Below, one piece after another: positions 9,079 to 17,607 of a stretch of 47,733 nucleotides of DNA. Location of the stretch: positions 1 to 47,733 of the forward strand of contig CACYGY010000013.1 in the NCBI GenBank assembly GCA_902774025.1. Reading direction: 5' to 3'. A program made the position numbers and the translations under genes. Within the stretch, counting starts at the first letter, position 1; each line of letters starts with the position of its first letter. This DNA is from an uncultured Eubacteriales bacterium. GTDB lineage: Bacteria; Bacillota; Clostridia; Christensenellales; Aristaeellaceae. Under the pieces are notes generated by a model. The model worked only from the letters and a program-made list of their open reading frames with translations. It was not told where the DNA came from and searched no databases.

Positions 9079-10473
9079 ATGCGCAGGATGGCACGCCGCA
9101 TCATGCATCACCGTGGTGATCTGATTGTCGGCACGCTGAAGTGCTGTGCGTATCTGGGTCTGTTCCTGATTTTCTATTTTTTCATGCGCATCAACAACTG
9201 GTCTCTGGGAAATATCAGCCGTACCCTGGCGACATTTCTTCTGACCTGGTCGGTGACCAGCCTGGCCATGACGGCCATCTACGGAGGGTATGAGATCGGA
9301 CGGAAAAAGAGCAAGCCGATCATTACCAACATGTCGCTGGGCACCTTTTTTGTGGACCTGGCCACCTATGTCCAGCTCCAGATCATGAATGTGAACGCCA
9401 ACAACCGGGCTTCCTTCCGCTTCTTCGGAAATATCGACTTCAAGTACCTGTGCCTGGCCTTTCTCCTGCAGGTGGCCTTTCTGGTGTTCATCGTCCGCTT
9501 CGGGAACCATCGCTTTTTCACCATCTATCCCCCGAAAAGGTGTCTGCTGATCCTGGGGGAGGAAGGTGACCGGGCCGCCATTGAGGACAAGCTCATGCAC
9601 TTCCGCCTTCAGTGGAAGGTGGCGGACGCCGCGGTATGGGATGATCCACAGATCCGGCGGCGCATCGAGAAGGCGGAGGTGGTCTTCATCGCCTCCGTGC
9701 CGGAAGGGGAGAGCATGCAGCTTCTGAAGATGTGCTATGATCTCCACCGGGACGTGCTTTGCAAGGCTCAGCTGCAGGACATCATGCTCTCCAGCGCCCA
9801 GCAGGTGGTGGTGGAGGACGCGCCGTTCCTGGAGATGGATTATCATAAGATGACCCTTTTCCAGCGCATCGTCAAGCGTGTGGTGGACATCGCCCTTTCC
9901 GCCGTCATGCTTCTGATCTTTTCTCCCCTCATGCTGGTGGTGGCCCTGGCCATCCGGCTGGAGGACGGGGGTCCGGTCATTTTCAGCCAGACGCGGCTGA
10001 CGGTGGGCGGGAGACGCTTCACCATCCGGAAATTCAGAACCATGCGGAAGACGCTTTCCGAAGGTCCCCAGAAGGCGACGCAGAAGGGGGACACCCGGGT
10101 TACGAAGGTGGGGCGTTTCCTGCGCAGATGGCGCATTGATGAGCTGCCCCAGCTGTGGAATATCTTCCGGGGGGATATGACCTTTGTGGGTCCCCGCCCT
10201 GAGATGCTGGACAATATTGCCCGCTACAAGTCGGATCTGCCCACCTTTGTCTACCGGGAAAAGGTGAAGGCGGGCCTGACGGGGCACGCACAGATTGAGG
10301 GCAAGTACAACACGAGTCCGGAAGACAAGCTGATGCTTGACCTTCTCTATATTGAGAATTTTTCCCTGTGGAATGACCTGCGTCTGATGCTCAGAACCCC
10401 TACGGTCCTCTTCCGGAAGGATTCCACGGAGGGATTTGAGGAGGAGCTTCGCAAAGGAGGAAAGGAAGAATGA
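9079..10473 (+). CDS. polyprenyl-phosphate sugar phosphotransferase
   Basis: A 464-residue membrane enzyme. Hydrophobic segments near residues 15-37, 48-68, 85-103 and 123-142 form the N-terminal membrane region, followed by a CoA-binding-like Rossmann domain (CLLILGEEGD) and, from about 260, the catalytic bacterial sugar-transferase domain. That domain shows VVDIALSAVMLLIFSPLML, IRKFRTM, RRWRIDELPQLWN and GDMTFVGPRPEM. The family moves a sugar-1-phosphate from a UDP-sugar onto undecaprenyl phosphate, the first step of capsule or exopolysaccharide repeat assembly. The ATG at 9079 follows GGAGGGAGG; the frame is open further up, but that part lies before the promoter. It overlaps the next gene by ATGA. 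Confidence 0.92.
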   Translation: MRRMARRIMHHRGDLIVGTLKCCAYLGLFLIFYFFMRINNWSLGNISRTLATFLLTWSVTSLAMTAIYGGYEIGRKKSKPIITNMSLGTFFVDLATYVQLQIMNVNANNRASFRFFGNIDFKYLCLAFLLQVAFLVFIVRFGNHRFFTIYPPKRCLLILGEEGDRAAIEDKLMHFRLQWKVADAAVWDDPQIRRRIEKAEVVFIASVPEGESMQLLKMCYDLHRDVLCKAQLQDIMLSSAQQVVVEDAPFLEMDYHKMTLFQRIVKRVVDIALSAVMLLIFSPLMLVVALAIRLEDGGPVIFSQTRLTVGGRRFTIRKFRTMRKTLSEGPQKATQKGDTRVTKVGRFLRRWRIDELPQLWNIFRGDMTFVGPRPEMLDNIARYKSDLPTFVYREKVKAGLTGHAQIEGKYNTSPEDKLMLDLLYIENFSLWNDLRLMLRTPTVLFRKDSTEGFEEELRKGGKEE

Positions 10474-11378
10474 AACCGGTGACGCTGCTGGTGATGGCCG
10501 CGGGCATGGGCTCCCGTTACGGCGGGGACAAGCAGACGGATGCCTTCGGACCGGGCGGGGAGACCCTGATGGAGTATTCCATTCATGACGCGAAACAGGC
10601 CGGATTCAGCAAGGTGGTGTTCGTGATCCGGCGCTCTATGGAAAAGACCTTCCGCGAGACAGTGGGAAGGCGCGTGCAGCGCTTCATGGATGTGGATTAC
10701 GCCTTTCAGGAATACGACAGCCTGCCGGAGGGCTTTGTGCCTCCCCGGGACAGAACCAAGCCCTATGGAACGGTGCATGCCGTTCAGTGCGCGGAGTGTG
10801 TGATCCATGAACCCTTCGGGGTCATCAACGCGGATGACTACTACGGCCCCGGAGCCTACCAGGCCATGGCGGATTATCTTCTTGCCCACGGGGAGGAAGA
10901 GAGAGCCTGCGCCATGGTGGCCTACGAACTGCGCAATACCCTTTCCCCCCACGGAACGGTGACACGGGGGATCTGTGAGTCGGACGGGCAGGGGCATCTT
11001 GTGAGCGTGAAGGAAACCTATGCCATCGCCAGGGACGCGGACGGCAGGGTCAGGGACAGGGCCGGGGAAGGGGACGGCACCCTGCTCAGGGAGGACGCGC
11101 CGGTATCCATGAATTTCTGGGGATTCGGCCCCTGGTTCTTTGCAGAGGCCCGGGAGAGCCTGAGGGAATTCCTGCTCACGCCCGGGAAGGATCCCATGAA
11201 GTGTGAATATGTGCTGCCGACCCTTGTGGACACATGGATGCGGGAGAAGCATCTGCGGGTGAGCATGCTTTCCACTCCCTCCGTCTGGTTCGGGGTGACC
11301 TACAGGGAAGACAGGGACTATGTCCGGGGAGAACTGAAGAAGCTGCACGAGGCGGGGATTTATCCCCCCACGCTGTGA
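10470..11378 (+). CDS. NDP-sugar pyrophosphorylase-like nucleotidyltransferase
   Basis: A 302-residue protein with the N-terminal NTP-transferase signature AAGMGSRYGGDKQTDAFGP and a later catalytic-metal motif INADDYYG. The family makes NDP-sugars from a nucleoside triphosphate and sugar-1-phosphate; which sugar cannot be told. KPYGTVHAVQCAE is the sugar-side glycine-rich loop. It is coupled to the sugar transferase by an ATGA overlap and precedes galE by 21 bases, so all three probably supply and start one polysaccharide. Confidence 0.85.
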   Translation: MKPVTLLVMAAGMGSRYGGDKQTDAFGPGGETLMEYSIHDAKQAGFSKVVFVIRRSMEKTFRETVGRRVQRFMDVDYAFQEYDSLPEGFVPPRDRTKPYGTVHAVQCAECVIHEPFGVINADDYYGPGAYQAMADYLLAHGEEERACAMVAYELRNTLSPHGTVTRGICESDGQGHLVSVKETYAIARDADGRVRDRAGEGDGTLLREDAPVSMNFWGFGPWFFAEARESLREFLLTPGKDPMKCEYVLPTLVDTWMREKHLRVSMLSTPSVWFGVTYREDRDYVRGELKKLHEAGIYPPTL

Positions 11379-11399
11379 GAAACGGATGGAGGTGCAACC

Positions 11400-12410
11400 A
11401 TGACCATACTGCTTACCGGCGGAGCCGGTTTCATTGGAAGCCACACCTGCGTGGAACTCCTGAAGGCGGGATACGACGCGGTGATCGTGGACAATTTCGT
11501 CAACAGTTCTCCCAGGGTCCTTCAGCGGATCGCGGAGATCACCGGAAAGCATCCTGTCCTGGTGGAGGCGGATGTGAGGGACGCTCAGGCCATGGATCGG
11601 ATCTTTGATGAGCATTCCATTGACGCGGTCATCCATTTTGCGGGTCTGAAGGCCGTGGGAGAAAGCGTGCACCAGCCCCTGCGGTACTACCGGAACAACC
11701 TGGACAGCACCCTGACCCTGTGCGAGTGCATGGAGCGGCATCATGTGAAGAAGCTGGTGTTTTCCTCCTCCGCCACGGTGTACGGCGTCCCGGATACGGT
11801 TCCCCTCAGGGAGGACATGTTCTGCAAGGGCTGCACCAATCCCTACGGCTGGACCAAGTACATGATTGAGAAGATCCTCATGGGCGTGTGCGAGGCGGAT
11901 CCGGAGTGGAGCGTGGTCCTGCTGCGCTACTTCAATCCCATCGGGGCCCACGAGAGCGGAAGAATCGGCGAGAATCCCAGCGGGATTCCCAACAACCTCA
12001 TGCCCTATGTGGCCAGAGTGGCGGCGGGACAGCTGGAGAAGCTGAGCATATTCGGGAACGACTATCAGACCCATGACGGCACCGGTGTGCGGGACTACAT
12101 CCATGTGGTGGACCTGGCCCGGGGTCATGTGCTGGCCTGCGAAAAAGCCGGAAAGGGCTGCGACATTATCAACCTGGGCACGGGCGTGGGATACAGCGTG
12201 CTGGATCTGGTGCATACCTTTGAAAAGGTGAACGGCATCCGGGTCCCCTATGTCTTTGCCCCCAGACGTCCCGGGGATGTGGACGCCATCTATGCGGATC
12301 CTTCCAAGGCGGAGCGTGTGCTGGGATGGAAGGTGGAAAAGAACCTGGAGGATATGTGCCGGGATTCCTGGAATTACCAGAAGAACAATCCCCACGGGTA
12401 TGATGACTGA
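11400..12410 (+). CDS. galE: UDP-glucose 4-epimerase
   Basis: A 336-residue extended short-chain dehydrogenase. It has the NAD motif GGAGFIGSHTCVELL at residues 6-20, SSSATVYG carrying the catalytic Ser/Thr, and YGWTKYMIE holding the YxxxK pair. LLRYFNPIGAH and DGTGVRDYIHVVDLA are diagnostic of GalE. It interconverts UDP-glucose and UDP-galactose in the cytoplasm. The start follows GGATGGAGGTGCAACC. Its place behind a sugar transferase and a nucleotidyltransferase suggests it feeds surface-glycan synthesis rather than galactose catabolism. Confidence 0.95.
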   Translation: MTILLTGGAGFIGSHTCVELLKAGYDAVIVDNFVNSSPRVLQRIAEITGKHPVLVEADVRDAQAMDRIFDEHSIDAVIHFAGLKAVGESVHQPLRYYRNNLDSTLTLCECMERHHVKKLVFSSSATVYGVPDTVPLREDMFCKGCTNPYGWTKYMIEKILMGVCEADPEWSVVLLRYFNPIGAHESGRIGENPSGIPNNLMPYVARVAAGQLEKLSIFGNDYQTHDGTGVRDYIHVVDLARGHVLACEKAGKGCDIINLGTGVGYSVLDLVHTFEKVNGIRVPYVFAPRRPGDVDAIYADPSKAERVLGWKVEKNLEDMCRDSWNYQKNNPHGYDD

Positions 12411-12421
12411 TTTTTTGTCAG

Positions 12422-12447
12422 ACAGCGGCGGTCTACGCCGCTGTTTT
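12422..12447 (+). terminator. Rho-independent terminator after galE
   Basis: A 9-bp perfect stem ACAGCGGCG (12422-12430) / CGCCGCTGT (12436-12444), 5-base loop, then TTT. It lies 11 bases after the galE stop and only a few bases before the next ribosome-binding site. The short T-run makes full termination uncertain. Confidence 0.6.
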
Positions 12448-12467
12448 CAAAAAGGAGCGGAGAGGCC

Positions 12468-14303
12468 ATGACACTGTGGTTGCTGGCCATGGGACGGCGG
12501 GGCGCTGAAATGGCGGAGGACCTGATTCAGGCGGCCATGATCGGCGTGTTTCCCTATCTGACAGGATCTCTCTGTCTGGTGGGCGTGCCGGAGGAGGAGA
12601 AAAAGGCACTGGAGGCTCTCCTTAACGACTATGACCGGGTGCGCGGCTGTCTGAACCGGAAAAGCGGCGTGTTCAGGGGGGATTTCACGCTTGCCTCCTG
12701 GCCGGAGAAGGCAATGGAAAGAAGCCTTCAGGAACGCTGCAGGGACGGGAAGGACCAGATGCTCCTCAGGGCGCTGTTTCCCGCGGAGAGGACACTGAGG
12801 CGGGATTTGAATCTCATGGAGAACGCCGAGTGTGCGTGGCAGGACCTGATGAAGGATCCGGGGGATACAGGCAGGCTTGAGGCCCTCTGCCCTCCCGGAG
12901 AGAATGTTCAGGTGCTCTGCGTGGGAAGTCTCTGCGACGCCTTTACGTCTGCGGGATGCGCGGCGCTGCTGCCCTTTCTCGCACAGAGGCATCCTGTTTC
13001 CGCCATTCTGGAAGGCCCTGTTTTCGGGAAGGATCCGGAAGGAGAAGTGTACTGCGGCCTTCAGGGGCTCCCGGAGGCGCTTGCCTCTCTGTATCTCACG
13101 GGACTTCCGGCGGATCTGCGTCTGGAGGGCAGCGGCAGAAGCCTGATGGATCTGGTTTTTCTCAGCTGCATGGGGCATTTCCTGCTGGGCGGGGAAGGCC
13201 GGTTTGTCTTCGCCGCCGAGGAAAAGAACCCGGATTATGATCTCATGGGAGACCTCTCGGACGTCTGGAGGCAACAGGAAAAACGCTGGATCCGCTCATC
13301 CGGCATCCTGCTGGGGGATCTGGGCCCCACCCTTCTGGAACAGCTGGCCTCCTCCTCCCTGCTGGAAGCAGCCAGAGGGGGACTCTGGCAGGTCCTGTAC
13401 GGTGCGCTCCGGAAGGATTCCCTTCGGCGCCGGGAGGAGCATGAAGCGCTGGAGAGCTTGATGCGCCTGATGCAGGGACACGCCGCCTGGCTGGACAGGG
13501 TGACGGAGAAAATTCCCATGATTCTCCTGGCTTCCGATTCGGTGGCGGAGGCACGGGAAAAGGCCCGGCTGCATTATCTCAGGTATCTGGACGCCGTCGG
13601 TTTTCTTGCTCTCATGAAGCATGACACGGAACAGTGCGGCATCTTTGAGGGGGAGACGATTCACCGGGACAACAACCAGGAGACGGAAGAGGAAGAGAAC
13701 CGCGCCAGGATTGAGAAGATGGAGGAGGACGTGGAAAACCTCCGCATGGAACAGGAGGAGCTGAACCGCCTGGTGGGCGGACGGGTTCTGCATTCCATGC
13801 TTTCCGGCATTCTCCTGGAGAGGAAGCGGGAGGTGGAAGACCTGGGAAGGCAGGGCGAGGAGGCGGAGCGGCGGATCAACGCGGCCGCCGAAAAGGCCAC
13901 CCCTGAGGAGATGCCCCGGGTGGACGCCGCCCGCAGCCGTCTGAACCGTCTGCGCAGGCACATGGTGCTGCTGGAAGGAAAGCGCGCCATGGCCCAGGCG
14001 GATGCGGAAAGAGTGAGAAGTGACGCCGTCCGCACCCAGCCCCCGGAGGCAGGCAGAGGGGTTCGCCTCATGGACGTATGGGTGCCCAGGGCCTGCCTGA
14101 AAACACTGGAACGCATGGAAAACGGTGAGAAAAGAGAGCGGAGGCGGCTTTTCCAGGAAATGGACGGACAGTGGCCGGAGATGGAGATGGGCCGGTTCCT
14201 TCAGGAAACCCGGGGGATACGGCGGAGTGCGGAGAGTCAGGCCCAGGGGATGGCTCTCCTGCTGAGTCTGCTTATGGAAGAAGGAGAGGTGGGGCACGGT
14301 TGA
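12468..14303 (+). CDS. unknown protein, degenerate tubulin/FtsZ-like with coiled-coil tail
   Basis: A 611-residue protein with no family I can name with certainty. Residues 2-20 (LWLLAMGRRGAEMAEDLI) look like the Gly-rich first strand-loop-helix of tubulin/FtsZ-like proteins, and 149-167 (VLCVGSLCDAFTSAG) align with the 'vGSifGGTGaSG' nucleotide loop, but the GGTG core is replaced by C-D-A-F-T. Further blocks, MDLVFLSCMGHFLLGG and YDLMGDLSDVWRQQ, also recall the same family's C-terminal half. About 400-530 is a charged, heptad-patterned coiled coil with an E-rich start. There is no signal peptide or membrane segment. If the homology is real, nucleotide binding is probably lost. It starts after AAGGAGCGGAGAGG and is coupled to the next gene by a TTGA overlap. 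Confidence 0.5.
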   Translation: MTLWLLAMGRRGAEMAEDLIQAAMIGVFPYLTGSLCLVGVPEEEKKALEALLNDYDRVRGCLNRKSGVFRGDFTLASWPEKAMERSLQERCRDGKDQMLLRALFPAERTLRRDLNLMENAECAWQDLMKDPGDTGRLEALCPPGENVQVLCVGSLCDAFTSAGCAALLPFLAQRHPVSAILEGPVFGKDPEGEVYCGLQGLPEALASLYLTGLPADLRLEGSGRSLMDLVFLSCMGHFLLGGEGRFVFAAEEKNPDYDLMGDLSDVWRQQEKRWIRSSGILLGDLGPTLLEQLASSSLLEAARGGLWQVLYGALRKDSLRRREEHEALESLMRLMQGHAAWLDRVTEKIPMILLASDSVAEAREKARLHYLRYLDAVGFLALMKHDTEQCGIFEGETIHRDNNQETEEEENRARIEKMEEDVENLRMEQEELNRLVGGRVLHSMLSGILLERKREVEDLGRQGEEAERRINAAAEKATPEEMPRVDAARSRLNRLRRHMVLLEGKRAMAQADAERVRSDAVRTQPPEAGRGVRLMDVWVPRACLKTLERMENGEKRERRRLFQEMDGQWPEMEMGRFLQETRGIRRSAESQAQGMALLLSLLMEEGEVGHG

Positions 14304-17300
14304 AGGAACGATTCGTTTTTCTCCCGGACGAGCGGGAATCCGTGCCTGTCCGGAGCGGCATCGGCATCGTGGAAGCCCCGGCGGACCTGAACAGGGAAGC
14401 GGGGCGTGCCATGCGGGTGTCCCAGGGCGTTCCGGGACTGAAGGGTGTCCGGGAAAACCTGATCCGGAACCTGGAAGCCGGGGAAACACGGACCTGGCGG
14501 GGACTGGTGGCACTGGCGCTCATGGCGGAGATTCTTCCCGGACTTCACGGCCTGAAGCTGATGACGATCCGGAAAGGCGACGGCGAACTGGCGGATCATG
14601 TCCTGACGGGCATGGGAGAGACGGAACTGCAGCTGTGCTTTCTGTGCCTGGAAGACCGGTCCTATCTCCTGGGACTGGTGGACAGAGAGCATATCCTGAT
14701 TCCCGCCGCACAGCGGGATGACTGGGATTTCCCGGAAGACCATGTACCCTGGTACAGCAGGGAAAATCATGCCTTTCTGGATCCGGTGCCCTTCCTGGAC
14801 GGACGGGAGCGGGACGTACTTGCGGGAAAACTCAGGGGCGGGGATTTTGCCCCCTGTGCAAAGGATTTTGCCCGGGACCTGGAGGCATGTAATGATGACA
14901 TGCGCAGAGCCTGCGGAGAGGAGAGAAGGCGTCTGTGGGACGCGGCCATGAACTGCAGCATCTGCCTGGAGGGGATTCAGGGTTTTGAGAAGGTGCGTCT
15001 CTGGACGGAACCTTCCGTTCCTCTGCCTCCCTCGCCTCTTTCGAAGGCCCTGGGCATCCGGGAGCCTGCCTCATTTCTTCCTGAAAAGCGCATTCTCCGC
15101 TGGGATCAGCTGACCCTGGCCGTCTCGGATCCGGGGGTGGGCATGGTCCCGGAGAAAGGCGGTGAGGCGGAGGAGAGACTGAAGGAGGTGGCCGGGGAGG
15201 CCTCCATTCTGGAAACCCATTCCCGGCCCTATGCCGCAAACGCGCTGCGAAGGACGCAGGCTTTCCTGGCCGCCAGAGGCGAACGCATGGAAGACTTTGC
15301 CCGGAAGGCACTGCAGGACAGGGTCAGTCAGCTGATGACTGTTTCCATGGAGAGCCCGCCCGCAGGCCTGAAACTCGTCTTTCCCTGGAACGAAGCATCC
15401 CCGGCTCTCGGGTATCTTCTGCGGGAAAGCCTGGGGGAGGGTCTGGAGCGGGTGCTGATCCATCCCTTTGCGGACAGGCTTCTCCTTCTGGACGGAGCCG
15501 TGATGGCTGCCCTCCCGGCGCCGGAGATGGAACAGGTGTACCTGGACAACAGGACATGGCAGGTGCTGCCTCCCGTGAGCGAAGGCGTCTTTCTTTACCA
15601 GACGGGACAGGAAGAAGGCTGCGTTCACCGGGAGGATTTCCACTACAGCGTCGGGGAAGCGGGCAGGGTTCTGGTGACCCTCAGTGTCCGCACTCCCGTG
15701 GGACAGGCGGTTTTTGAAAAGAGCTATCCCCCTCTGGAACAGGTGCGCCTGCGGGGAGAGGAGATTCCTGAGGTATCCCTCTGGCCCAGCGTGCCTGTGG
15801 AGGCGGAGCGCTGGCATGCCTATTACGTGTCCGTGCGGGGCCGTCTGGAGGCGGTGGTGCGGGACGGCAGCATGCCCAGGAGCGTGGCGGGAGAGGAAAA
15901 TGCCGGACACAGTGTCATCCGCACTGCCCTGTATCCCTCATGGATTCTTCTGAAGCGGAATCATCTGACCCTGGGCGCTCTGATGATCGCGGAGCCCGTT
16001 TTCCGTCCCGAAAGCCTGGGACAGGCGGCGGCAGCCATGGACATCGGGGAATCCGGAACGGCCATGGCCTTTCTGGAGAATCAGGAGCCCACTCCCTTTC
16101 GGATGCCCTCGCTGTGGAAGGTCTGCCTGGGGGGGAGCAGTCTGGACCTGAACAGTGAAGTGCTGCCCGTCTATCCGGTGGATCAGGTGATGGAGAGCAT
16201 GGTGTGTCTGCGGGCCGAAAAGGAAAAACCCGAGCCTTTCGTGGACGGCTGGATCTGTCCTCTGGACGTGGCCGACACGCAGAAACCGCTGTGCCACTTT
16301 GTGTGCCGCAGAGACGAGAGAGGACGCTGCGCCCGGTCGGTCCTGATCCGACAGAGCATGATGATGATGTCCCTGCACGCGGTGATGCACGGCAGGGACG
16401 GACTGACCTGGTATGTGAGCCGCCCTGACAGCATGGAGGATGCGGAAAGGGCGGAAATGGAAAGACTGGTGCGGGAGGCGGCGGAGGACGTGGAGGCCTG
16501 GACGGGCGTCAGGACCGTGGGACTCATCTTCCGGCGCACCATCTTCTGCACCCAGATGTACCTGTACAGGGCGCTGCACCGCACATCCTTCATGGTGATG
16601 GACATGGGCGCGTCGGATACGCATATCGCCGTCTGGCTGCGGGGCAGAAGTCGCCCGGCACTGGAAATGCATCTGGGACAGGGATTCGTGGGCTATGCCA
16701 TGGAGGCCATGATCCGGAATCCCTCCATGGCATCCCATGACCTGTCGGTGATGGAGGGCTTTCCCGTGGAGACGTTCACCCGGTGTCTGAGGGGGGCGGA
16801 AGCGAGCCCGGAGGACAGGGAACAGGTGCTGCATCTCATGGATCTTCTGTTCGGTCCCAACCTGGGCCTCACCGCCCAGGTGATGAACCTGGCCTTTACA
16901 TCAGGAGGGATCACCGGCCTTCAGGCGATCCTGCTTCTGTATCTTTCCGAATGCCTCCTGCTGGCAGGGATCTGTCTGGAAAAGGTGGGCAGGTCCCCCC
17001 TTCACCGGGACGGACTCCCCCAGGAACTGCCCCTGGTGCTCTGCGGGCGGGGAGCCGGTGTCTACACCGTGCTGGACCCGACCCTGCGCTATCAGCTGAT
17101 GCGCTTCCTGCGCCTGCCCATGAGCGCGGAACATCCGGTGCGTTCGCTGCAGCTCACCATGAGTCAGGCGCCGAAGATGGAAGCGGCTCTGGGACTGCTG
17201 GAGACGGTGGAGGAGGATACGGCTGCGGACATGCGGGACTGCGGATCCTGCGTGCCCCTGAGCGCCACGGTGGGGCATTTCCTCATGCTCTTTCAGGCAG

Positions 17301-17536
17301 CCGTGCCTCAGGCGGGATACATGCTGTTTCCCGGCCGCTTCGGCCCGGGAGGGATCCTGGAGGAGACCACCTATGCGGGGATTGAGGAGCTCTGCTCAAG
17401 GACGGTGAGCCGTTCCTTTGCCTCAGCTTTCCTGCAGGTGGTGGAAACCCTCCGGGTCAAGCAGCCCGTGCCGGAGGTGGTGGAGGTCAGCACGGAGATG
17501 CCCGCGGAGGAGGGGGACATGACAGATTCTGTTTGA
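14300..17536 (+). CDS. unknown large protein with actin/Hsp70-type (ASKHA) ATPase core
   Basis: A 1078-residue protein without signal peptide or clear membrane segments. Three spaced blocks fit the ASKHA nucleotide fold: phosphate-1 AMDIGESGTAMAF (D581), phosphate-2 FMVMDMGASDTHIAVWL (D768, followed by LGQGFVGYAMEAM), and the adenosine loop LVLCGRGAGVYTVLDP (912-927). The first ~500 residues are unrecognised and partly beta-rich (VLVTLSVRTPVGQAVFE). The general plan, a large N-terminal part plus a C-terminal actin-like core, recalls SrfB-type proteins but I do not claim membership. The start is TTG at 14300, overlapping the upstream stop (TTGA) with GGAGAGG before it; upstream in-frame codons lie inside the previous gene. 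It probably works with its upstream partner. Confidence 0.5.
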   Translation: MKERFVFLPDERESVPVRSGIGIVEAPADLNREAGRAMRVSQGVPGLKGVRENLIRNLEAGETRTWRGLVALALMAEILPGLHGLKLMTIRKGDGELADHVLTGMGETELQLCFLCLEDRSYLLGLVDREHILIPAAQRDDWDFPEDHVPWYSRENHAFLDPVPFLDGRERDVLAGKLRGGDFAPCAKDFARDLEACNDDMRRACGEERRRLWDAAMNCSICLEGIQGFEKVRLWTEPSVPLPPSPLSKALGIREPASFLPEKRILRWDQLTLAVSDPGVGMVPEKGGEAEERLKEVAGEASILETHSRPYAANALRRTQAFLAARGERMEDFARKALQDRVSQLMTVSMESPPAGLKLVFPWNEASPALGYLLRESLGEGLERVLIHPFADRLLLLDGAVMAALPAPEMEQVYLDNRTWQVLPPVSEGVFLYQTGQEEGCVHREDFHYSVGEAGRVLVTLSVRTPVGQAVFEKSYPPLEQVRLRGEEIPEVSLWPSVPVEAERWHAYYVSVRGRLEAVVRDGSMPRSVAGEENAGHSVIRTALYPSWILLKRNHLTLGALMIAEPVFRPESLGQAAAAMDIGESGTAMAFLENQEPTPFRMPSLWKVCLGGSSLDLNSEVLPVYPVDQVMESMVCLRAEKEKPEPFVDGWICPLDVADTQKPLCHFVCRRDERGRCARSVLIRQSMMMMSLHAVMHGRDGLTWYVSRPDSMEDAERAEMERLVREAAEDVEAWTGVRTVGLIFRRTIFCTQMYLYRALHRTSFMVMDMGASDTHIAVWLRGRSRPALEMHLGQGFVGYAMEAMIRNPSMASHDLSVMEGFPVETFTRCLRGAEASPEDREQVLHLMDLLFGPNLGLTAQVMNLAFTSGGITGLQAILLLYLSECLLLAGICLEKVGRSPLHRDGLPQELPLVLCGRGAGVYTVLDPTLRYQLMRFLRLPMSAEHPVRSLQLTMSQAPKMEAALGLLETVEEDTAADMRDCGSCVPLSATVGHFLMLFQAAVPQAGYMLFPGRFGPGGILEETTYAGIEELCSRTVSRSFASAFLQVVETLRVKQPVPEVVEVSTEMPAEEGDMTDSV

Positions 17537-17562
17537 CAAACGCGTAACGTTTGGAATAAGAT
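17533..17562 (+). promoter_or_regulatory. guaB promoter with dyad in the spacer
   Basis: TTGACA (17533-17538) overlaps the stop of the preceding gene; TAAGAT (17557-17562) is 18 bp downstream. The inverted repeat CAAACG-CGTAA-CGTTTG occupies 17537-17553, in the spacer, where a repressor could sit. The regulator is unknown. Confidence 0.6.
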
Positions 17563-17607
17563 GGGCCATCTCTTGACGACGATGGGAAGACGAAGGAGGA
17601 AGACACC

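Noticed and set aside
10347..12395. Minus-strand open frame opposite the glycan genes
   Set aside because: It is a mirror of the nucleotidyltransferase and galE, both with clear motifs and ribosome-binding sites on the plus strand.
14171..14299. N-terminal extension of the ASKHA protein
   Set aside because: It lies within the upstream gene, has composition unlike a protein start, and the TTG at 14300 has a ribosome-binding site and stop overlap.
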